A stretch of DNA of 64,000 nucleotides from Streptomyces blattellae (GTDB lineage: Bacteria > Actinomycetota > Actinomycetes > Streptomycetales > Streptomycetaceae): positions 62,001-126,000 of the forward strand of contig NZ_WJBG01000167.1 of assembly GCF_009709555.1 (NCBI RefSeq). The letters run 5' to 3'. The translations under genes and the position numbers were made by a program. Positions within the stretch are counted from its first letter, which is position 1, and each line of letters begins with the position of its first letter. Positions 58,481 to 64,000 of the stretch are shown piece by piece. The notes under the pieces were generated by a model, which saw nothing but the letters and a program-made list of their open reading frames with translations, was not told where the DNA came from and did not search any database.

Positions 58481-59515
58481 GTGTCGCACAGCACGGTGCC
58501 TCGCAGCAAGGCCGAGGCCGAGAAGACGGATGAGACTCCGGTGGCGTCCGGCGGCGCCACCGGCGCCAAGGACCGGGGGCGTTCGGGGAAGCTGAGCCTC
58601 AGGCTCAGGTTCAGACGTGACCGCACCCTGATCCTGATGACGCTGCCCGCGGTCCTGCTCGTCCTGGTGTTCAACTACATACCGATCCTGGGCAACGTGG
58701 TCGCCTTCCAGGAGTACGACCCGTACCTCAGCGACAACGGCTTCGTCGCGATGTTCGAAAGCCCCTGGGTCGGCCTGGACAACTTCGAGCGGATCTTTGA
58801 GGACTCCGCCTTCTGGCAGGCCGTGCAGAACACGTTCGTGCTGTTCTTCCTCCAGCTCGTGCTGTTCTTCCCGATCCCGATCCTGCTCGCGCTGCTCATC
58901 AACAGCGTGGTCAGGCCGCGGGTGCGGGCGGTCGCTCAGGCGATCATGTACCTCCCGCACTTCTTCTCCTGGGTACTGGTCGTGGCGGTCTTCCAGCAGC
59001 TCTTCGGCGGCGCCGGCATCATCGCGCAGACCCTGCGCCAGCACGGCTACGACGGCTTCGACCTGATGACCGACCCGGACATCTTCAAGTTCCTGGTGAC
59101 GGCCGAGGGCATCTGGAAGGACGCGGGCTGGGGCATCATCGTCTTCCTCGCCGCGCTCGCCTCCGTCCCGCACGACCTGTACGAGGCCGCCGCGATGGAC
59201 GGCGCGAGCCGCTGGCGCCGGATGTGGCACATCACCCTGCCGGCCCTGCGCCCCGTCATCGCCCTGCTGCTGGTGCTGCGCGTCGGCGACGCGCTGACCG
59301 TCGGCTTCGAACAACTGCTGCTGCAACGCGACGCGGTGGGACCGGGCGCCGCCGAGGTCCTCGACACCTATGTGTGGTGGAACGGCATCCGAAACCAGGA
59401 CTTCAGCTATGCCGCGGCGGCCGGCCTGATCAAGGGCATGGTCGGTCTGGCCCTCGTGCTGACCGCGAACAAGGTCGCCCATCTGATGGGTGAGCAGGGG
59501 GTGTACCAGAAGTGA
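58481..59515 (+). CDS. ABC transporter permease (LplB type)
   Basis: A 344-aa permease with six membrane helices and a 50-residue charged cytoplasmic N-terminus. LILMTLPAVLLVLVFNYIPILGNVVAFQEYDPYL is typical of LplB-type sugar permeases. The EAA loop is LYEAAAMDGASRWRRMWHITLPALRP. GTG 58481 follows GGAG-type sequence 27 bp after the binding-protein stop. Its last codons overlap the next permease start by four bases. Confidence 0.92.
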   Translation: MSHSTVPRSKAEAEKTDETPVASGGATGAKDRGRSGKLSLRLRFRRDRTLILMTLPAVLLVLVFNYIPILGNVVAFQEYDPYLSDNGFVAMFESPWVGLDNFERIFEDSAFWQAVQNTFVLFFLQLVLFFPIPILLALLINSVVRPRVRAVAQAIMYLPHFFSWVLVVAVFQQLFGGAGIIAQTLRQHGYDGFDLMTDPDIFKFLVTAEGIWKDAGWGIIVFLAALASVPHDLYEAAAMDGASRWRRMWHITLPALRPVIALLLVLRVGDALTVGFEQLLLQRDAVGPGAAEVLDTYVWWNGIRNQDFSYAAAAGLIKGMVGLALVLTANKVAHLMGEQGVYQK

Positions 59516-60447
59516 GCGCCGTACTCGACAAGCCGGTGAAGCAGCCCGGCCGTTGGGCCGCCCCGCCCCGGCCCACCTGGGAGGAGGAGCCCTCCAAGGC
59601 CGGCCTCGCGAGCAAGGGACTGTTGCTGACCCTGGCCTGCTTCACGATTCTCTTCCCGCTGTGGATCGTCGTCGTCACCAGCCTCTCCTCGCGCAAGACC
59701 ATCGACGAAGTCGGCGGTCTGGTGGTGATCCCCAGGGACATCACCTTCGTCGCCTACCAGGAACTGCTGAGCGGGGGCCAGGTGCAGCGGGCCACCCTGG
59801 TCAGCCTGGGGGTCACCGTCGTCGGCACGCTGTTCAGCATGACGGTGTCGGTGCTGTGCGCGTACGGCCTCTCGCGCAGCGGGTCGCTGGCGCACCGGGG
59901 GATCCTGATGACGCTGCTGGCCACCATGTTCTTCGGTGCCGGGCTGATCCCGACGTATCTGCTGGTGCAGGCGCTGGGGCTGACCGACACCTATCTGGCG
60001 CTGATCCTGCCCAGTGCGGTGAGCGTGTTCAACATCCTGGTGCTGCGCGGGTTCTTCATGGGGATCTCGCCGGAACTCATCGACAGCGCGCGGATCGACG
60101 GGGCGGGGGACTGGCGGATCCTCTGGAAGATCGTGCTGCCGCTGTCGCGGGCGGTGATCGCGGTGATCACGCTGTTCTACGCGGTCGGGTACTGGAGCGC
60201 GTGGTTCAACGCGTCGATCTATCTGAGCGATCAGGACATGATGCCGTTGCAGAACGTCATGATCCAGCTTGTGCAGGAGCAGCAACGGCCGGTGGGGATC
60301 GCCACGCAGATCAACACGGGGCAGCTGTCGCCGCTGGCGATCCAGATGGCCGTGATGGTGCTGGCGCTGTTGCCGGTGGCCGTGCTGTCGCCGTTCGTCC
60401 AGCGGCACTTCAAGAAGGGCATGCTGACCGGTGCGGTGAAGGGCTGA
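59512..60447 (+). CDS. ABC transporter permease (YtcP/AraQ type)
   Basis: A 311-aa permease with six membrane helices and the EAA loop LIDSARIDGAGDWRILWKIVLPLSRAV. It pairs with the preceding permease to form the channel. GTG 59512 overlaps the previous stop (GTGA). The end, SPFVQRHFKKGMLTGAVKG, is the family hallmark. No ATPase gene accompanies the operon, as is usual for Streptomyces sugar importers, which share the MsiK ATPase encoded elsewhere. Confidence 0.92.
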   Translation: MSAVLDKPVKQPGRWAAPPRPTWEEEPSKAGLASKGLLLTLACFTILFPLWIVVVTSLSSRKTIDEVGGLVVIPRDITFVAYQELLSGGQVQRATLVSLGVTVVGTLFSMTVSVLCAYGLSRSGSLAHRGILMTLLATMFFGAGLIPTYLLVQALGLTDTYLALILPSAVSVFNILVLRGFFMGISPELIDSARIDGAGDWRILWKIVLPLSRAVIAVITLFYAVGYWSAWFNASIYLSDQDMMPLQNVMIQLVQEQQRPVGIATQINTGQLSPLAIQMAVMVLALLPVAVLSPFVQRHFKKGMLTGAVKG

Positions 60448-60479
60448 CCGGGGGAGCACGGGGGTGTGCGTTGTCCTCT

Positions 60480-60524
60480 GGCTGCGGGTTGTTCGTGGCT
60501 GGTCGCGCAGTTCCCCGCGCCCCT
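60480..60524 (+). repeat. Dispersed 45-nt repeat, copy 2
   Basis: Second copy of the 21590-21634 element, placed between the permease and GH74 genes; 22 nt at its right end are identical. Confidence 0.7.
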
Positions 60525-60566
60525 GGCGTATCTCTACTTCCCCCAATTCATAGATCGAGGTCTGTC

Positions 60567-62750
60567 ATGCGCACGTCTGGACCTAGTAGACGAGCCGTTC
60601 TTGCCGGGGCCGCGGTCGCCGGTGCGCTCGCCGGCGTTCCCTCTTTCGAAGCGCGTGCACACGCCGCCGAAGCCGAAGCGCCCCCCTACCGCTGGCGCAC
60701 CGTCGTCATCGGTGGCACCGGATTCATCACCGGTGTGCTCTTCCACCCGTCCGTCCGCGGGCTCGCCTACGCCCGTACCGACATCGGCGGTGCCTACCGG
60801 TGGGACGACCGGAGCGCCCGATGGACGCCGCTCACCGATCACCTCGGGTGGGACGACTGGAACCTCCTCGGTGTGGAGGCCATGGCGGTCGATCCCGTCC
60901 ACCCTGACCGGCTGTATCTCGCGCTCGGTACCTACGCCCAGTCGTGGGCCGGCAACGGTGCCGTGCTGCGGTCCGACGACCGTGGTGCCACCTGGACCCG
61001 TACCGATCTGACCGTGAAGCTCGGGGCGAACGAGGACGGGCGGGGGACCGGTGAGCGGTTGCTCGTCGATCCGCGGAACAGCGACACGCTGTGGCTGGGT
61101 ACCCGGCACGACGGGCTGCTCAAGTCGGCCGACCGGGGTGCCACTTGGGCAGCCGTGAGCGGCTTTCCGCCCGCCCCGAGCGCGAGTGGGCAGGGTGTCA
61201 CCTTCCTTGTCGCCGCCGGTCGCACCGTCTACGCCGGGTGGGGCGACGGCGGCGACAACCTGTACCGCACCGCCGACGGAACGACCTGGGAAGCCGTCCC
61301 GGGCCGGCCCACCGGTACCTCGGCCGAGGTGCCGATCCGCGCCGCGTACGACCGTCACACCCGCGCGCTGTATGTGACGTACGCGAACGCACCGGGGCCC
61401 AACGGCCAGTCCGACGGCAGCGTGCACAAGCTGGCCACCGCGACCGGCGCGTGGGCCGACGTGACGCCGGTCCGGCCCGGCGGCAGCGACGCCTTCGGCT
61501 ACGGCGGCGCCGCCGTCGACGCCCGCCGCCCCGGCACGGTGGTCGTGTCCACCAACAACCGCTGGGCCGCCGTGGACACCCTGTTCCGGTCGGCGGACGG
61601 CGGTCGCACCTGGACATCCCTCAAGGACTCCGCGGTCTTCGACGTGTCCGAGACTCCTTTCCTCAACTGGGGTGAAGAGCAGCCCAAGTTCGGCTGGTGG
61701 ATCCAGGCGCTGGCGCTCGACCCGTACGACTCGGAGCACCTTGTCCACGGCACCGGCGCGACCCTCTACGGAACGCGGGACCTGAGGCACTGGGCCCCGC
61801 AGATCCGTGGGCTGGAGGAGAGCTCCGTGCGGCAGCTGATCTCGCCTCCGGTCGGGGAGGCGCATCTGATCAGCGGACTCGGGGACATCGGCGTGATGTA
61901 CCACGAGCGGCTCACCGCGTCTCCGTCGCGCGGCATGGCGACGAACCCCGTGTTCGGGTCGGCGACGGGACTCGCGCAGGCCGCGGGCAGAGCGGATTAC
62001 GTCGTGCGCACCGGGTGGGGCGACAGCGGCAACGGCGCCCACTCGAACGACGGCGGGCGGACCTGGGCGCCCTTCGCAGCCCAGCCCGACATCGCCAAGG
62101 ACGCACCGGGGCCGATCGCCACCAACGCCGACGGCAGTGTGCTGCTGTGGACCTTCGTGCACTGGGACGGCACGAAGTACGCCGCTCACCGCTCGGCCGA
62201 CAACGGCGCGACCTGGTCCGAGGTCTCCTCCTTCCCGAAGGGCGCCACGCCGGTCGCCGACCCGGCCGACCCGACGCTCTTCTACGCGTACGACACCGAT
62301 ACGGGAACGCTATACGCCAGCACTGACAGTGGCCGGACCTTCACCGCCCGTGCGGGCGGACTCCCCTCCGGCGACAGCCAGTTCAAGCTCGTCGCCGCGC
62401 CCGGCAGATCCGGTGACCTCTGGCTCAGCACCAAGTGGAACGGACTCCACCGGTCCGTCGACGGTGGGGCCACCTTCAGCAAGGTCGACAGCTGCTGGGC
62501 CTCCTACACCCTCGGCTTCGGCAGGGCCGCCGACGGCGCCGACTACCCGGCGATCTACCAGGTCGGCGCCACCGAGGCCATCACCGCCGTCTACCGCTCG
62601 GACGACCGGGCGAAGACATGGGTGCGGATCAACGACGACGCCCATCAGTGGGGCTGGACCGGCGAGGTCATCGTCGGTGATCCACGCATCCACGGCCGCG
62701 TGTACCTCGCCACCAACGGGCGGGGCATCCAGTACGGGGAGCCTGTCTGA
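60567..62750 (+). CDS. Secreted GH74 xyloglucanase-type glycoside hydrolase
   Basis: A 727-aa exported enzyme with a Tat-type signal (SRRAVLAGAAVAGALAGVPS). The mature part is two seven-bladed propellers made of BNR/sortilin-like repeats (RSDDRGATWTR, KSADRGATWAAV, RSADNGATWSEV). The GH74 catalytic acids fit RTDIGGAYRWDD near residue 70 and GLGDIGVMYHER near residue 430. GH74 enzymes cut the beta-1,4-glucan backbone of xyloglucan. No separate cellulose-binding module is present. ATG 60567 follows GAGG; the frame is open far upstream but that is a shadow of the permease gene. The stop overlaps the GH42 ATG. Confidence 0.85.
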   Translation: MRTSGPSRRAVLAGAAVAGALAGVPSFEARAHAAEAEAPPYRWRTVVIGGTGFITGVLFHPSVRGLAYARTDIGGAYRWDDRSARWTPLTDHLGWDDWNLLGVEAMAVDPVHPDRLYLALGTYAQSWAGNGAVLRSDDRGATWTRTDLTVKLGANEDGRGTGERLLVDPRNSDTLWLGTRHDGLLKSADRGATWAAVSGFPPAPSASGQGVTFLVAAGRTVYAGWGDGGDNLYRTADGTTWEAVPGRPTGTSAEVPIRAAYDRHTRALYVTYANAPGPNGQSDGSVHKLATATGAWADVTPVRPGGSDAFGYGGAAVDARRPGTVVVSTNNRWAAVDTLFRSADGGRTWTSLKDSAVFDVSETPFLNWGEEQPKFGWWIQALALDPYDSEHLVHGTGATLYGTRDLRHWAPQIRGLEESSVRQLISPPVGEAHLISGLGDIGVMYHERLTASPSRGMATNPVFGSATGLAQAAGRADYVVRTGWGDSGNGAHSNDGGRTWAPFAAQPDIAKDAPGPIATNADGSVLLWTFVHWDGTKYAAHRSADNGATWSEVSSFPKGATPVADPADPTLFYAYDTDTGTLYASTDSGRTFTARAGGLPSGDSQFKLVAAPGRSGDLWLSTKWNGLHRSVDGGATFSKVDSCWASYTLGFGRAADGADYPAIYQVGATEAITAVYRSDDRAKTWVRINDDAHQWGWTGEVIVGDPRIHGRVYLATNGRGIQYGEPV

Positions 62751-64000
62751 TGCCGCAGCTCGGTGACGCCACCCGCGGTCGCATCCTCTTCGGCGGCGAC
62801 TACAACCCCGAGCAGTGGCCTCAGGAGGTCTGGCCGGCCGACGTACGCCTCATGAAGGAGGCCCGCGTCAACTCCGTCACCCTCGGCGTCTTCTCCTGGG
62901 CCAAGCTCGAACCCCGGCCGGGAGCAAGGGAGTTCGGGTGGCTGGACCGGCTCATGGATCTGCTGCACGACAACGGCATCGGCGTCGTCCTGTCCACCCC
63001 CACCGCCTCGCCCCCGCCCTGGCTCGGCCGCCTCCACCCCGAGACCCTGCCCCGCGACGAGGACGGCCGCGTCGAATGGTGGGGCGGGCGGCAGCACTTC
63101 TCGCACTCCAGCGAGGCCTATCGGCGTTACGCCGCCGCCATCACCGAGGATCTGGCGGCCCGCTACGGCAGTCACCCCGCCCTGACCATGTGGCACATCA
63201 ACAACGAGTACTGCACCTACGACTGGGGCGACGAGGCAGCCGCCCGCTTCCGCCGGTGGCTGAAGAACAAGTACGTCACCCTCGACGCCCTCAACACCGC
63301 CTGGGGCACCGCCTTCTGGAGCCAGGGCTACGGCGACTGGAACGAGGTGCTGCCACCCCGGCACGCCCACTACCTCAAGAACCCCACCCAGGTACTGGAC
63401 TTCAGGCGCTTCACCTCCGACATGCTGCTGGAGTGTTACGTCGCCGAGCGGGACATCGTCCGGCGGCACACTCCCCACACCCCGGTCACCAGCAACTTCA
63501 TGCCGCTGTGGGTGGGGCAGGACGCCTGGCGCTGGGCGGCCGAGGAGGACGTCGTCTCCGTCGACCTCTATCCCGATCCGCGTGACCCCTTCGGCGCGCA
63601 GAGCGGTGCCCTCGTCCAGGACCTGACCCGTTCGCAGGCCCGCGGCCCCTGGATGCTGATGGAGCAGGCGGCCGGACCGGTCAACTGGCGGGGCGTCAAC
63701 CACCCCAAGCCGCACGGGCTGAACCGTCTCTGGTCGCTGCAGGCGGTGGCCCGCGGCGCCGACGCCGTCTGCTACTTCCAGTGGCGGCAGTCCCGGCAGG
63801 GCGCGGAGAAGTTCCACTCGGGGATGGTCAGCCACGCGGGGGCGGAGGGCCGTACGTACCAGGAGGTCAAGCGGCTGGGGGCGGAACTGCACAAGATCAG
63901 TGGGGACGTGACGGGCGGTCATATCCAGTCCGACATCGCCCTGCTGCACGACTGGCACTCCTGGTGGGCCGGCGCCCAGGACGGCCGCCTCTCCACCCAC
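62750..64000 (+). CDS. GH42 beta-galactosidase, 3' end outside window
   Basis: The first 417 residues of a family 42 beta-galactosidase; the frame is open to the last base. It begins MPQLGDATRGRILFGGDYNPEQWP, the GH42 hallmark. The acid/base Glu is in MWHINNEYCTYD and the nucleophile Glu in WMLMEQAAGPVNW, followed by AVCYFQWRQSRQGAEKFHSGM. It has no signal peptide, so it acts on imported oligosaccharides, probably removing terminal beta-galactose. The ATG lies in the GH74 stop (TGATG). Full-length family members are about 660-690 aa, so roughly a third is missing. Confidence 0.93.
   Translation, partial: MPQLGDATRGRILFGGDYNPEQWPQEVWPADVRLMKEARVNSVTLGVFSWAKLEPRPGAREFGWLDRLMDLLHDNGIGVVLSTPTASPPPWLGRLHPETLPRDEDGRVEWWGGRQHFSHSSEAYRRYAAAITEDLAARYGSHPALTMWHINNEYCTYDWGDEAAARFRRWLKNKYVTLDALNTAWGTAFWSQGYGDWNEVLPPRHAHYLKNPTQVLDFRRFTSDMLLECYVAERDIVRRHTPHTPVTSNFMPLWVGQDAWRWAAEEDVVSVDLYPDPRDPFGAQSGALVQDLTRSQARGPWMLMEQAAGPVNWRGVNHPKPHGLNRLWSLQAVARGADAVCYFQWRQSRQGAEKFHSGMVSHAGAEGRTYQEVKRLGAELHKISGDVTGGHIQSDIALLHDWHSWWAGAQDGRLSTH

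Noticed and set aside
56708..59482. A 924-codon open frame on the minus strand opposite the binding-protein and permease genes.
   Set aside because: Composition (Val, Gly, Leu, Arg repeats) is that of the complementary frame of Streptomyces genes; the plus-strand genes have clear families, signals and ribosome sites.
59490..60566. A long in-frame extension that would fuse the GH74 enzyme to upstream sequence.
   Set aside because: It is an out-of-frame reading of the permease gene; ATG 60567 gives a Tat signal and a ribosome site.
1..64000. tRNA, rRNA, integrase, transposase or phage genes.
   Set aside because: Looking through both strands I found no CCA-ended cloverleaf pattern, no rRNA sequence and no integrase or transposase motifs; a tRNA scan would be needed to exclude a missed tRNA fully.

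Overview
The window is high-GC actinobacterial chromosome and almost certainly Streptomyces. The first nine genes keep the order whiG - tetR - M23 peptidase - rpsB - tsf - pyrH - frr - cdsA - rlmN, which I recall from the S. coelicolor core around SCO5621 onward. GTG and TTG starts, Tat-type lipoproteins, a LAxTG sortase substrate, a streptophobe-type membrane protein and several Streptomyces-type dispersed palindromic repeats support this. Both window edges cut genes: whiG at the left and a GH42 beta-galactosidase at the right. I see no rRNA, tRNA, prophage, insertion sequence or CRISPR array.

Layout. 1-8.8 kb: housekeeping core (sporulation sigma factor, translation factors, UMP kinase, CDP-diglyceride synthase, RlmN). 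8.9-12.8 kb: a TPP riboswitch followed by a thiBPQ thiamine importer. 13-17.9 kb: a sortase-anchored surface protein, a LOG-family protein, a VOC protein and an unusual ABC pair. 18-21.6 kb and 37-53.5 kb: two halves of a polyamine/GABA catabolic region. The first half has an Lrp/AsnC regulator, a class III aminotransferase and a divergent gamma-aminobutyraldehyde dehydrogenase. The second has another such dehydrogenase, a PotDABC importer, an FAD oxidoreductase, GabT, a PucR regulator and a further aldehyde dehydrogenase. Between them (21.9-36.8 kb) lie a streptophobe membrane protein, a two-component system, an atypical LuxR-type response regulator, fadH-padR, a serine hydrolase, a sigma/anti-sigma fusion, adenosine deaminase with a glycerophosphodiesterase, a DUF4190-type protein and a NADAR protein. 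53.6-64 kb: a divergent carbohydrate locus with a GH3 enzyme on the minus strand and, on the plus strand, a binding protein, two permeases, a GH74 xyloglucanase and GH42. Both promoters carry the same 14-bp palindrome.

How genes work together. The polyamine genes form a plausible route: PotDABC imports putrescine or spermidine, the aminotransferase or FAD oxidase removes an amino group, the PatD-like dehydrogenases make GABA or gamma-Glu-GABA, and GabT plus an aldehyde dehydrogenase feed carbon to succinate. The right-hand locus looks like xyloglucan utilisation: GH74 cuts the backbone, GH42 and GH3 trim galactose and glucose, and the ABC importer, which has no ATPase gene here, probably borrows a shared one such as MsiK.

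The least explained items are the sigma/anti-sigma/membrane fusion, the VirD4/TraG-like ATPase between gabT and pucR, several strong palindromes with no obvious regulator (23 bp at 27101, 20 bp at 29813, 14 bp at 56452 and 56611), and dispersed palindromic repeats that have entered coding sequences in frame (thiB and an ABC permease).
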